A stretch of DNA of 64,000 nt from Iodobacter fluviatilis (GTDB taxonomy: Bacteria > Pseudomonadota > Gammaproteobacteria > Burkholderiales > Chitinibacteraceae). Of this stretch, positions 7,244-16,419 are shown in pieces (position 1 is the stretch's first letter; each line of letters begins with the position of its first letter). Where the stretch lies: contig NZ_CP025781.1 of NCBI RefSeq assembly GCF_004194535.1, forward strand, positions 2,418,001 to 2,482,000. The letters are read 5' to 3'. The position numbers were made by a program, and so were the translations under genes. Under the pieces are notes generated by a model. The model saw nothing but the letters and a program-made list of their open reading frames with translations. It ran no database searches and had not been told where the DNA came from.

Positions 7244-8656
7244 TTAATACCGATAATGCGCTGGCTTATAAGGCCCTTGCTTAGGTACATCAATATAGGC
7301 CGATTGCTCATCGGTAAGCACAGTTAAAGCCGCGCCAATTTTACTAAGGTGTAGACGGGCAACCATTTCATCGAGGTGCTTAGGCAGCACGTAGACGCCA
7401 ATCGGGTATTGCTCAGTTTTGGTAAATAGCTCGATTTGCGCTAGCACTTGATTGGTGAATGAGTTGGACATCACAAAGCTTGGGTGGCCGGTGGCGCAGC
7501 CTAAATTCACCAAGCGGCCTTCGGCTAACAAGATAATGCGTTTGCCATCTGGGAAAATAATATGATCGACTTGCGGCTTCACGTTTTCCCATTCGTACTG
7601 CCTTAAGGACGCTACCTGAATCTCGCTATCGAAGTGGCCGATATTGCAGACGATAGCGTTATTGCGCATCTTGAGCATATGCTCATGGGTAATTACGCCG
7701 ACATTGCCGGTGGTGGTCACAAAGATATCCGCCTGATTGCAGATGCTATCCATGGTCACCACGCGGTAGCCTTCCATGGCCGCTTGCAGCGCGCAAATCG
7801 GGTCGATCTCGGTGACGTAAACCACGGCACCTAGTCCACGTAAGCTTTGGGCGCAGCCCTTGCCGACATCGCCGTAGCCCAACACCACGGCGGCCTTACC
7901 GGCGATCATCACATCGGTGGCGCGTTTAATCCCATCCACTAAGGATTCACGGCAGCCGTAAAGGTTATCGAATTTAGATTTGGTTACCGCGTCGTTTACA
8001 TTAATGGCGGGGAAGGATAAGCGGCCTTCGCTGTGCATCTTGTATAAGCGATGCACGCCGGTGGTGGTTTCTTCGGTTACACCTTTGATATGTTTTAGGC
8101 GAGTGGAATACCACGTTGGGTCTTTGGCGAGTTTTGCTTTAATCGAGGCAAATAGGACAATTTCTTCCTCGTTGGCAGGGGCAGAAATCACCGCTAAATC
8201 GGTTTCAGCCAGCGCACCAAGGTGTAGCAAGGTAGTGGCATCGCCACCATCATCCAAAATCATATTGGCGTATTGATGGTTGGAGAAATCAAAAATACGA
8301 TGGGTGAAATCCCAGTATTCTTCGAGCGTTTCGCCCTTATGGGCAAACACCGCTGTGCCTGCGGCGGCAATCGCTGCGGCGGCGTGATCTTGGGTAGAGA
8401 AAATATTGCACGATACCCAACGCACCTCTGCCCCGAGCGCTTGTAGGGCTTCGATCAGTACGGCAGTTTGGATAGTCATATGGATGGAGCCCGCAATACG
8501 CGCTCCTTTGAGCGGCTGCGCGGCTGCATATTCGGTACGTACCGACATCAGGCCTGGCATTTCAGTTTCTGCAATACGGATCTCTTTACGCCCCCAATCG
8601 GCTAAGGACAGATCGGCGACTTTAAAATCAGCTTTTGCTAAATCAAGATGAGCCAC
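7244..8656 (-). CDS. ahcY: Adenosylhomocysteinase (S-adenosylhomocysteine hydrolase)
   Basis: Splits S-adenosylhomocysteine into adenosine and homocysteine, keeping methylation going in the cytoplasm. 470 residues, the usual length. Visible features are [17 protein letters not shown] at the start, the NAD-binding [15 protein letters not shown], the signature [11 protein letters not shown], and the C-terminal [13 protein letters not shown] choose the GTG at 8656 because AGGA precedes it at good spacing and family members begin here; a GTG at 8692 would add 12 unconserved residues. An SAH riboswitch lies about 70 bases upstream, so expression should rise with SAH. Confidence 0.95.
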   Translation of the reverse strand: MAHLDLAKADFKVADLSLADWGRKEIRIAETEMPGLMSVRTEYAAAQPLKGARIAGSIHMTIQTAVLIEALQALGAEVRWVSCNIFSTQDHAAAAIAAAGTAVFAHKGETLEEYWDFTHRIFDFSNHQYANMILDDGGDATTLLHLGALAETDLAVISAPANEEEIVLFASIKAKLAKDPTWYSTRLKHIKGVTEETTTGVHRLYKMHSEGRLSFPAINVNDAVTKSKFDNLYGCRESLVDGIKRATDVMIAGKAAVVLGYGDVGKGCAQSLRGLGAVVYVTEIDPICALQAAMEGYRVVTMDSICNQADIFVTTTGNVGVITHEHMLKMRNNAIVCNIGHFDSEIQVASLRQYEWENVKPQVDHIIFPDGKRIILLAEGRLVNLGCATGHPSFVMSNSFTNQVLAQIELFTKTEQYPIGVYVLPKHLDEMVARLHLSKIGAALTVLTDEQSAYIDVPKQGPYKPAHYRY

Positions 8657-8723
8657 AGTGTTATTCCTATCTGTAGCCGAGCATGGCACCACCTGTGCGC
8701 ATGCAGTGCTCGGCGCGGTTTAT

Positions 8724-8803
8724 CAGGAGAACGCAGTTAGCCTAGGGTCGAATTCGAGCCTAGCTCTTAGCGGAACAGGGCTTAGAGTTGCAGCGCTCCT
8801 CGA
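8724..8803 (-). promoter_or_regulatory. SAH riboswitch
   Basis: The minus strand reads CGAGGAGCGCTGCAACTC (8786-8803), the highly conserved 5' core of the SAH riboswitch, followed by an AGGCTCG element (8751-8757) and closed by GCGTTCTCCT (8725-8734), which can pair back with the AGGAGCGC. It sits directly upstream of ahcY, its typical target. In the family, SAH binding turns expression on. Confidence 0.9.
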
Positions 8804-8907
8804 ATACGCTTTCAGTATAGTCTGAAGAGTCTTATTTTTGTCTGATTGCGAACTAGGTTTGGCTTACATGCAACAGTAATTGCGGTGAGGCATTAGTCAG
8901 ATTGTTT

Positions 8908-9054
8908 GGGGCTAAACCCGAAGGGCTGAGCCGGAAAATGGCCATTCCCTGCGTGATGCTCCTCGACAATAACCCGTTATTACCTTCGTCACATACCTTG
9001 TGACTGGCCGTTTTTCGGCTCAGCGCAATGGCGAATGAAACGTCAACAGACCCT
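8908..9054. mobile_element. Truncated second copy of the GGGTCTGTTGACGTTT MITE-like element
   Basis: Shares the block starting GGGGCTAAACCCGAAGGGCT and the right terminus (AAACGTCAACAGACCCTA) with the element at 6382-6740, but has no left terminus and no nested element. The gap from the riboswitch to this copy (8804-8907) and the stretch 9055-9215 contain no gene that I can support; the latter probably holds the promoter of the lipoprotein operon. Confidence 0.7.
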
Positions 9055-9215
9055 AAGCCTGTGCTTTAATATGAGCTGGTTTAAATTGAATGTGATTAAT
9101 TGTGCATTTGTTTTGCTGAACATATGGCTAACATCGGTTACAAAGTTAAGTTTTCAATGTGATAAATTCATTCACTATATTCAATCAGCATTATGTAACC
9201 GAGGCCGTTGCCCGA

Positions 9216-10553
9216 ATGAAATGTGTAAAAGCCATTTGCGTTATCACTGCTTTGCTTTTAAGCGGCTGCGGATCCATGCGCAGTTACCAGGCTGAATCGC
9301 AAGGGGTGATTGATCTTGCCAAGGCGGGCAAGCCAGATAACGCTCTGGCGGTATTGGAAGCCAATAATAGCGATAAAGATCTGCTGTACTACTTAGAAAA
9401 AGGCCAGCTGTTACAGCTTAAAAATGATCTGCCTGCCAGCACAAACGCGTGGTTAAAGGCCGATGCAAAAATTCATGATTGGGAAGAGCTCGTTAAGTAC
9501 TCCCCAGATAAATTACTAGGAGACGTAGGCAGTTTTTTAATTAACGATAAAACCCGTCGTTACGATGGCTACGATTATGAAAAAGTGCTGCTATCCACCC
9601 TTTTAGCTGTTAACCATGCGGCGGCAGGTGACTGGAATAATGCCCGAGTAGAGATCAAAAAAACCCATGAACGTGAAGCGATTATTGCGGAGTATCGCGC
9701 GCGTATTTATGAAAAAGATGAAGAAGAAGCGAGGGGTAAGGGGGTAAAAACCACCTTTAAAGATTTAAAAGGTTACCCCGTAGAAACGCTAGATGATCCA
9801 GAAGTTTTGGCTTTAAAAAATAGTTATCAAAATGCCTTTAGCCATTATTTAGCCGCCTTTGTTTATGAGGCTTTAGGTGAAAAAAGCCTAGCCGCGCCTG
9901 GCTATCGTAAAGCGATAGAGTTGCGCCCTAATAGTAAGGTCTTAGAAGAAGGCCTGCTGCAGCTGGATAGCAAAGCGTCTAAGCGTGGCATGACCGATGT
10001 GCTGTTGGTGCTGAGCTCTGGCTTAGCGCCCGCCCGCAAATCGATCACTGTACCACTGCCGATTTATCGCACGGGCTTTACGGCGGTGTCGTTTCCGGTG
10101 ATTCGGGCGGATAACGGTTTTGCTCCGGCGCAATTAAAACTCGATGGCCGTAGCTTGGGGGTGAGCACGATTACCAGCGTGGATGCAATGAGCCGCCGCG
10201 CTTTACGCGATGAAATGCCTGGCATTATTTTGCGCACCACGGTGCGCGCGGTGAGCCGAGCTGCGGCTCAAAAACAATTCAGTGATCGGGATAATAATGC
10301 GAGCGCTATTGCGGGTTTGATCCTTGGCTTGGTTACCGTGGTAACAGAACAGGCTGACGAGCGCACTTGGAGCACCTTACCCGCACAAATTGCCATCGTG
10401 CGGGTGTCTTTACCGGCTGGAATGCACAAACTATTAGTGCCCACTGCTCAGGGACAAGAGGCTTTTGAATTAAAAGTAGCGGGGGCGTATCAAATCGTGC
10501 CGATTCGGGTGATGGGTAATCAGGTTTATTTTGGGCAATCGGCCAATAGGTAG
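9216..10553 (+). CDS. COG3014-type lipoprotein with TPR-like region
   Basis: About 445 residues. The start at 9216 gives a lipoprotein signal, MKCVKAICVITALLLSGCGS, with the acylated Cys in the lipobox LSGC; an earlier ATG (9159) would put 19 extra residues before the signal. The first half contains helix-pair repeats around residues 30-240 (for example ALGEKSLAAPGYRKAIELRPNS), then a beta-rich half. It is followed by YcfL and LpoB, a common grouping with this COG. Probably an outer-membrane-anchored protein working with LpoB in cell wall synthesis; this is inference from position. Confidence 0.75.
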   Translation: MKCVKAICVITALLLSGCGSMRSYQAESQGVIDLAKAGKPDNALAVLEANNSDKDLLYYLEKGQLLQLKNDLPASTNAWLKADAKIHDWEELVKYSPDKLLGDVGSFLINDKTRRYDGYDYEKVLLSTLLAVNHAAAGDWNNARVEIKKTHEREAIIAEYRARIYEKDEEEARGKGVKTTFKDLKGYPVETLDDPEVLALKNSYQNAFSHYLAAFVYEALGEKSLAAPGYRKAIELRPNSKVLEEGLLQLDSKASKRGMTDVLLVLSSGLAPARKSITVPLPIYRTGFTAVSFPVIRADNGFAPAQLKLDGRSLGVSTITSVDAMSRRALRDEMPGIILRTTVRAVSRAAAQKQFSDRDNNASAIAGLILGLVTVVTEQADERTWSTLPAQIAIVRVSLPAGMHKLLVPTAQGQEAFELKVAGAYQIVPIRVMGNQVYFGQSANR

Positions 10554-10702
10554 GGGATAACACGATTTAGCCCACTAACAATACAAAATACACAAATAAA
10601 AGGCCATACGTTTATTGGTATTTGTGCGTGATCTTGGTGAGGTTTGTGGGCGTTGTATTTGCTGCTAGATATCCGTTAAATCCGTTTAATAAAGGAATCA
10701 TT

Positions 10703-11101
10703 ATGAAAAAGTATCTTGCCCGTGGCGTGTTATTGGCCGCTGTATTGGGATGCTCTACGCTAGTACAGGCCGCTCCTCTTTCCATTGCGGATAAAGTGGA
10801 GCAGTTGGGCGAAATGAAGTATCTAAAGCTCAATGGTGGACAAATGTTGCAACGCAATGGCTTATTGGCGGTGCAGTTAGAAATACAGAACCAAGATAAG
10901 GGTGATCAGCAGCTTTATTATCGCTTTCGCTGGCTAGATAACGCAGGCTTTACCGTAGGCGCAGAAGAGGGCTGGAAGCCGATGAAATTTATTGGCTTGC
11001 AAAAGCAAACTATTCATTCAATTGCCCCCGTTACAGAGGCGGTTGATTTTAGAATGGAAGTAAATAGCCCTGAAAACACCGGCGCTCCAGCGGCTAAATG
11101 A
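10703..11101 (+). CDS. ycfL: YcfL family periplasmic protein (DUF1425)
   Basis: 132 residues with a signal peptide (MKKYLARGVLLAAVLGCSTLVQA). The body contains LEIQNQDKGDQQLYYRFRWLD and GWKPMKFIGLQKQTIHSIAP, the pattern of the YcfL/DUF1425 family, which in enterobacteria is also next to lpoB. The start at 10703 is set by AAAGGAA seven bases before. It lies 150 bases after the COG3014 gene and 26 bases before lpoB, so the three probably form one operon. Molecular role unknown. Confidence 0.8.
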   Translation: MKKYLARGVLLAAVLGCSTLVQAAPLSIADKVEQLGEMKYLKLNGGQMLQRNGLLAVQLEIQNQDKGDQQLYYRFRWLDNAGFTVGAEEGWKPMKFIGLQKQTIHSIAPVTEAVDFRMEVNSPENTGAPAAK

Positions 11102-11127
11102 GCCCCACATCACAAAGGAATAATGCA

Positions 11128-11724
11128 ATGAAAACGACGAAACAATGTGCCAAAATCAGTGCTGTGCTTGCAGCTATCTTACTGATAGGGGGCTGCGCCT
11201 CCAATTCAACGCCTACGGTTGGTGGTGGCGATGTGGTGTATGGCGATAGCAAGGCCGTAGAAACGGTAAGTAATGAATTTGGTTCTACCGATTTACAAAT
11301 GATTGCCGAAACGATGGCACGCTCTTTAATGCAACATCCATCAATGGCTAGCCGCCCATTTATTGTGGTATCTGAAGTTAAAAATAAAACGTCTGAATAT
11401 ATTGATACCCGCAATATTACCAATAGCATGAAAACGCAGCTGATGAAATCTGGTGTTAAGTTTGTAACCGATAGCAGCACGATGGATGCACAGGTTGAAG
11501 AATTAAAGAAACAAAACGAAACAGGGCTCTATAAAAATAAAGCTAAGCTTGGCCAAATGAAGGGCGCTAAGTATTTGCTAACAGGTGAAATTACTTCAAT
11601 TGTGAAAAAGAATTCTAATACCAAAGACGTATTTTATAAATTCACCCTTATTCTGAAAAATATCGAAGAAGGTGTGGATGAGTGGCAGGACGAAAAAGAG
11701 ATTCGTAAAACGTCTAAGCGTTAA
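11128..11724 (+). CDS. lpoB: Penicillin-binding protein activator LpoB
   Basis: Outer-membrane lipoprotein that in E. coli stimulates the synthase PBP1b from outside the peptidoglycan. The ATG at 11128 follows AAAGGAA and gives a lipobox, LLIGGCAS. The folded domain contains FIVVSEVKNKTSEYIDTRNI and SMKTQLMKSGVKFV, typical for LpoB, and the body is about 200 residues. The linker after the cysteine is short compared with E. coli. Last gene of the lipoprotein operon and followed by hairpins. Confidence 0.88.
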   Translation: MKTTKQCAKISAVLAAILLIGGCASNSTPTVGGGDVVYGDSKAVETVSNEFGSTDLQMIAETMARSLMQHPSMASRPFIVVSEVKNKTSEYIDTRNITNSMKTQLMKSGVKFVTDSSTMDAQVEELKKQNETGLYKNKAKLGQMKGAKYLLTGEITSIVKKNSNTKDVFYKFTLILKNIEEGVDEWQDEKEIRKTSKR

Positions 11725-11740
11725 GAGATATCGCTGTTAG

Positions 11741-11768
11741 GTAGGGGCGCAGCAAGCAGCGCCCCTAC
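11741..11768. repeat. GTAGGGGCGC hairpin
   Basis: GTAGGGGCGC-agcaagca-GCGCCCCTAC: perfect 10-bp stem just after lpoB. A related GCAGCAAGCTGCGC hairpin lies at about 36222-36236. It is probably an intergenic palindromic repeat, and may contribute to termination. Confidence 0.55.
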
Positions 11769-11787
11769 AAGTATATGGTGTGGAGTA

Positions 11788-11828
11788 AAAAAAAGCCCAA
11801 CATCCCTTATAGGATTGTTGGGCTTTTT
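11788..11828. terminator. Bidirectional hairpin terminator
   Basis: AAAAAGCCCAACA followed by a loop and TTGTTGGGCTTTTT. It lies between lpoB (stop 11724, plus) and paeA (stop 11865, minus) and has T tracts for both directions. Confidence 0.85.
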
Positions 11829-11864
11829 GGTGCTCAAAATTACACTACGTTTTCCTCATGCTTT

Positions 11865-13178
11865 TTACTCTTCTTCGGATTTCTTTTGTGGGGTAATTCG
11901 CGTGACTAGCAGCTGGTCAATACGGAAATTATCAATATCGACCACTTCAAATTTGTAATCGCCAAAAATCAACAGCTCGGCTTTTTTAGGAATGCGTTTG
12001 AGCATATACATCATAAAGCCCGCGATGGTTTCGTAGTTTTCCTCGTCTTTTAATTCATCAATATCTAAAGCTTTTTTTACGTCTTCAATCGGTGTTACGC
12101 CATCGACTAACCATGAGCTTTCGTCCCGACGAACAATTTGATCGGCACCAGGATCTACCATGCTGCCCATTAATTGAATGGTGACATCATTGAGTGTGAT
12201 AATTCCAACCACCAATGCATATTCATTCAAAATAACGGCAAAGTCTTCACGCGCTTCTTTAAATTGCTCTAGGACTTCAGATAAGGAAAGCGTATCAGGA
12301 ATCGTCAGCAATTTGCGATTGCCACATTGCTTTAAGCCTTCCAGTAGATTGATTTCGCCGCCTTTAAGCACTAATTGCAATATATCTTTGGCATCAATAT
12401 AGGCAAATACGCTATCGATGCTATTTTCACAAAGTAAAAATTTAGAATGGGGATCGGCCAGCATTCTGGCGCGGATATTTTCTTCCGTATCCGTTAGTGA
12501 AAAGAAAATCACGCTTTCACGTGCAGTCATCACCGAGGTGACGGTGCGGGTTTCTAATTCAAATACATTTTCAATTAGATTATGTTCTTTACGCCTTACC
12601 GTGCCGGCCATTGCGCCAGCATCCGCCATTGCCACAATATCATCGGTGGTGATTTCATCGCGGCGCACAGCGGGCAACTGAAAGACATTAAAAATGATGT
12701 TGGCAATACCATCAAAAATAAATACCAGCGGACGTAATAAAAAGATACAAAATAAAATAGGTGCAACCACTTTTACTGCAGTGGCTTCTGGTACGGCCAT
12801 ACCAATTCTTTTAGGGATTAAATCGGCGAATTGAATAAATAAGCTGGTAACCAGCGTAAAAGACATTAAAAAGCCTAAGGTATGGGAAAGCTCGATGGAT
12901 ACCCCCAGCTGAATGAGGAGTGCTTTAAAAACCGGAGTAAACGTGGGCTCGCCAAAAATACCGCCCAAAATAGCTACGGCATTCACACCAACTTGTATCA
13001 CGGTAAAGAAATCCCCTGGGCGCTCTTGCAAGGCGAGCACTAGATCGGCGCGCTTATCGCCTTCTTCGCTCATTTGCTGCAACTTGTGTTTACGCGATGC
13101 AGCCAGAGCAATTTCTGAAACAGAAAAAAAGGCACTAATTAAAATAAGAATAAGAATAAGGAATAAACCGTTCATCAT
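11865..13178 (-). CDS. paeA: Polyamine export protein PaeA (YtfL), CNNM/CorC-type transporter
   Basis: 437 residues with the complete plan of E. coli YtfL: an N-terminal DUF21/CNNM membrane domain (residues 1-190, beginning SAFFSVSEIALAASRKHKLQ), two CBS domains (about 215-340; DFAVILNEYALVVGIITLND) and a C-terminal CorC/HlyC domain (FEVVDIDNFRIDQLLVTRI). E. coli PaeA exports cadaverine and putrescine. Its ATG overlaps the stop of the upstream FAD oxidoreductase gene (ATGA), so the two are translationally coupled. With speD in the window, a polyamine role is consistent. Confidence 0.9.
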   Translation of the reverse strand: MMNGLFLILILILISAFFSVSEIALAASRKHKLQQMSEEGDKRADLVLALQERPGDFFTVIQVGVNAVAILGGIFGEPTFTPVFKALLIQLGVSIELSHTLGFLMSFTLVTSLFIQFADLIPKRIGMAVPEATAVKVVAPILFCIFLLRPLVFIFDGIANIIFNVFQLPAVRRDEITTDDIVAMADAGAMAGTVRRKEHNLIENVFELETRTVTSVMTARESVIFFSLTDTEENIRARMLADPHSKFLLCENSIDSVFAYIDAKDILQLVLKGGEINLLEGLKQCGNRKLLTIPDTLSLSEVLEQFKEAREDFAVILNEYALVVGIITLNDVTIQLMGSMVDPGADQIVRRDESSWLVDGVTPIEDVKKALDIDELKDEENYETIAGFMMYMLKRIPKKAELLIFGDYKFEVVDIDNFRIDQLLVTRITPQKKSEEE

Positions 13179-14797
13179 GATATTGAATCTCCTTGCGCTA
13201 GCTTAGCAGCTCGGCAGCCCCACCATAAAGCTTCTTCGAAGATTGATAAGCCTGACAGGTCTGAATGAGCAAATAAAACCTTGCCGTTTTGTACACGTAA
13301 GGCTGCTAGCCCCTGATTACTTAAAAAACCCGGCGAGGGCGTTGCCATAGCGTGGCCACGCAGGGTGATCTCTACACTCTTGATAGATTGCCGCCAGCGC
13401 CAGCCGTAAACATGGCGTAAATCACTGGCGGCTAATTCGTAAAGCTCATCGCTGCTGGCGTGTTGTAGCCATTGTCTTGCTGCCTTGGGTGTAAGGTCTG
13501 ATAGAGCGTGGTAGGCTGTAAATACCGTTTGGGCAGGTTTTGCCGCGCGGATCAGCTGATGGCTAGCCACGACATAACCCAGCCCCTTGCCTTGATACAG
13601 CACATTATCCCATGCCAGCGCTTCGGTGCTAGATTCTGCCGGAAAGCCATCGAGTAAAAAGTTGCTAATTAACCAAGGCGCGTGCTCTGGCATATGCTCA
13701 GGCAAAAAGCCATACGGGGCTAAGGGCAGCAGTTTTTGCGTGACGTGCAGTGGCATCGCCATAATGACCTTTTTGGCCTTGATGCGCTGTGTTTGCCCAG
13801 TTTTAGTATTAAAGATAAGCGCTTCTACGCCATCTTTGGTTTCGCTTACGTGGTAAGCCATGCCTGATTGACGTTGGCCAGCGGGGATTTTTTCCGCCAT
13901 ATATTTAATCAGTGGATATAGGCCATTGGGCCAAGTTAGTACGGCACCATTGCTGGCATTGGCGGCGTGGCCGTTGCGGCTGGCAAAGTAATGCAGCCCC
14001 GCCCATGCCGAGGTGTGGGCTAAATCGCTGCCGTAATCGTCGCGGCAGCAGTAGTTCAGATACCATAGCAGGCTGGGGGCGGTGTATTGCTCGGCGGCCA
14101 GCCAGTCTGCAAAGCTTTGGCTATCTAGTGCCCGCCATTTTTTGTCTAGGCTGGATAAAACCAAGGGTACGGCAAATAGGCGTTTTCCATCTGAACCTAG
14201 GCTGGTTTTTAGTTGCTCAGTAAGGGCAAAAAAGCGTTCGGTTTGCTGGGCTTCAGCGCTGGAAATGCCATGCTGCGGTACCACGCCGTCTTGCCATTGG
14301 CCGTTGATATACAACCTGTCTTCGGGGGAGTGCACCAGTACGGCTTCATTAAAATGCGGGCTATCGCTCAGAGCGCCATGCTCAATCACGCCCATTTCGG
14401 CAAGTAGCTCGCGCACATGGCTAGATTCTTTGGATGGCAGCGGTAAATAGTGCGCACCGCGTGGATAGGGCTGCCCACCAAGTTGGCCTTCTGCAGCATT
14501 ACCACCAAACTCTGGCCCTTCAATGAGCAGAAACTCTGTGCTACTTTTAGCCAGTTGCCACGCAGCTCCCAACCCTGCTACGCCGCTGCCCAAAATCAAT
14601 ACGTGAGTGCTGATTTCTGCACTAGGGGCAGGAAAGTCTGGCTGGCGCAAACGATGCCCCTCTGCCATCCCCGGCATATACACCTGAATGGGCAAGCCCC
14701 AGCGTGTAAAGCGAGAAAAATCCGGCACACGGCCACAGGCCACAAGGGCGCTGCTGGCGGCAAGGGCAAGGAAGCGACGGCGGGAGATTGGAGTCAT
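13175..14797 (-). CDS. Tat-exported FAD-dependent amine-oxidase-like protein
   Basis: 540 residues. The N-terminus (MTPISRRRFLALAASSALVACG) has a twin-arginine motif and a possible lipobox, so the folded flavoprotein is probably exported to the periplasm. The FAD-binding Rossmann motif VLILGSGVAGLGAAW is at about residues 66-80, with a GG doublet (FGGNAAEG) after it, as in protoporphyrinogen/amine oxidases. The stop overlaps paeA, and coupling with a polyamine exporter suggests an amine substrate. That substrate guess is inference; a general NAD(P)/FAD oxidoreductase is the safer name. Confidence 0.75.
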   Translation of the reverse strand: MTPISRRRFLALAASSALVACGRVPDFSRFTRWGLPIQVYMPGMAEGHRLRQPDFPAPSAEISTHVLILGSGVAGLGAAWQLAKSSTEFLLIEGPEFGGNAAEGQLGGQPYPRGAHYLPLPSKESSHVRELLAEMGVIEHGALSDSPHFNEAVLVHSPEDRLYINGQWQDGVVPQHGISSAEAQQTERFFALTEQLKTSLGSDGKRLFAVPLVLSSLDKKWRALDSQSFADWLAAEQYTAPSLLWYLNYCCRDDYGSDLAHTSAWAGLHYFASRNGHAANASNGAVLTWPNGLYPLIKYMAEKIPAGQRQSGMAYHVSETKDGVEALIFNTKTGQTQRIKAKKVIMAMPLHVTQKLLPLAPYGFLPEHMPEHAPWLISNFLLDGFPAESSTEALAWDNVLYQGKGLGYVVASHQLIRAAKPAQTVFTAYHALSDLTPKAARQWLQHASSDELYELAASDLRHVYGWRWRQSIKSVEITLRGHAMATPSPGFLSNQGLAALRVQNGKVLFAHSDLSGLSIFEEALWWGCRAAKLAQGDSIS

Positions 14798-14872
14798 TTT
14801 CTTGGGCAGAGAAGGGAAAAGGCTTGGATCTTTTCCCCTCGCCGTTTGCGGGAGAGGGGAAGGGAGAGAAGG

Positions 14873-16297
14873 CTAGCCCTCATCCGGCATAATGCTTTCG
14901 GCGTAATCAAACAGCGTAGCCAGTAACTCTGCTTGGCTGTCGTCGATATGATCTGAAAGCTCATCAATTTTGTCGCCAAATGCTTCTAGCGTGCGTGCGC
15001 TGCCAGCGCCATCAAAGAGCTTTGCTGCACGGTGCTGCTCCCAGCGGCGTAGCTCTGCGGGGGAGAGGCTCTGGGGGAAGTTTCTGGCGCGGTAGCGGAA
15101 CAAGACTTCTTCGAGGCGGCTATCTTCAAAGCTCACCGGTTCACGGGCTAGCTCTTCGCCACTGAAATGGCGTAGCTTGGCCAACAAGCGCTTATCGTTA
15201 TTGCCAACAAAGCCACCGTATAAGTCTTCATCCACATCGCTTTTGACGTGTTCGCTGCTAAAGACTTGTTGCCAGATGGCGGCCATATCAGGTGCAGTTT
15301 CAGCTATTTTTGCATGTGCCAGCGCTTGTTCTACATCGATATTCCAGTGTGTGGCTCGATCGCTGCTTAACGTTTTTAGATTGCCAATCACGATGGGTGA
15401 TTTATTAATATGAATACTTTTTACTGGCAGGCGGGTGACGCCTTCAGGCAGATCCGCGCTTTTGCTGAACATGCGCTGGCGTATGGTGTCGGCGTCTAGG
15501 GTAAATAGCTCGGTTGGATCGAAGGCTAAATCCCAGACGATGACTTCATTTTTATTGCTAGGGTGCATGGCCAGCGGCCAGACGATGGCAATGCAGCCGC
15601 GATCGGCTGGAAACATGCCGCTGATATGTAAAAATGGCCGAGCGTTCGGTAGGCCAATTTGCTCCATTACTTTGTCTTTTTTGCGCAGCGAGAAGCAAAA
15701 ATCGAAGAGTTTAGGCTGGCTTTGCTTAATCAACCTTGCCAGCGCAATGGTGGCCCGCACATCGGATAAGGCATCGTGTGCGGCTTCATGGCTAATGCCA
15801 TTAGCTTTGGTTAAGTGTTCTAGTTTGAAAGAAGGGCGGCCATCTTCATGGGTTGGCCAGTTCACTCCTTCGGGGCGCAGGGCATAGCAAGTGCGCACTA
15901 CATCGAGCAAATCCCAGCGCGAGCAATCGTTTTGCCATTCGCGTGAGTAAGGCTCAATCAGATTACGCCAGAACATAAAGCGGGTGACTTCATCGTCAAA
16001 ACGGATGCTGTTATAGCCTAGGCCTACGGTACTTGGGGCGGCAAGCTCGGCCTCAATACGTGCGGCAAATTCAAACTCATCCACGCCGTTTTCTAAGCAG
16101 TGCTGTGGGGTAATCCCCGTGAGTAGGCAGGATTCAGGATCGGGCAGATAGTCGGGAGCGGGCTTGCAATATTGCATCAGCGGCGCACCGATCTCGTTTA
16201 GCTCGGCATCGGTACGGATACCGGCAAATTGGCTGGGCCGATCACGGCGCGGGTTAATGCCAAATGTTTCGTAATCGTGCCAGTAAAAGGTATGCAT
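14873..16297 (-). CDS. sbcB: Exodeoxyribonuclease I
   Basis: 3'-5' single-strand DNA exonuclease used in recombination and repair, 474 residues as expected. The DEDDh exonuclease motifs are visible: FYWHDYETFG at the start (Asp-Glu), GYNSIRFDDEVTR near residue 95, and HDALSDVRATIALARL near residue 180. The SH3-like and C-terminal helical domains follow. Transcribed alone; the 75-base gap downstream holds a dyad-symmetric repeat (CCCCTCGCCGTTTGCGGGAGAGGGG, in two halves) of a kind widespread in proteobacteria. Confidence 0.95.
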   Translation of the reverse strand: MHTFYWHDYETFGINPRRDRPSQFAGIRTDAELNEIGAPLMQYCKPAPDYLPDPESCLLTGITPQHCLENGVDEFEFAARIEAELAAPSTVGLGYNSIRFDDEVTRFMFWRNLIEPYSREWQNDCSRWDLLDVVRTCYALRPEGVNWPTHEDGRPSFKLEHLTKANGISHEAAHDALSDVRATIALARLIKQSQPKLFDFCFSLRKKDKVMEQIGLPNARPFLHISGMFPADRGCIAIVWPLAMHPSNKNEVIVWDLAFDPTELFTLDADTIRQRMFSKSADLPEGVTRLPVKSIHINKSPIVIGNLKTLSSDRATHWNIDVEQALAHAKIAETAPDMAAIWQQVFSSEHVKSDVDEDLYGGFVGNNDKRLLAKLRHFSGEELAREPVSFEDSRLEEVLFRYRARNFPQSLSPAELRRWEQHRAAKLFDGAGSARTLEAFGDKIDELSDHIDDSQAELLATLFDYAESIMPDEG

Positions 16298-16347
16298 ATC
16301 TTATATCGCCTCAAATAATCGCTGGCTGATTATAAGGTCTTAAACAT

Positions 16348-16376
16348 GAGGGTGGGCACGTTTTTGTGCCCGCGCG
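16348..16376. repeat. GTGGGCAC...GTGCCC hairpin repeat
   Basis: GGTGGGCACGTTTTTGTGCCCGC, a close copy of the unit at 4764-4796, in the short gap between sbcB and the next gene. Also similar to 34213-34240. Confidence 0.5.
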
Positions 16377-16419
16377 CGCCATATACCCATTGAAAACTCG
16401 TCGGCATAAGTGCCCGTTA

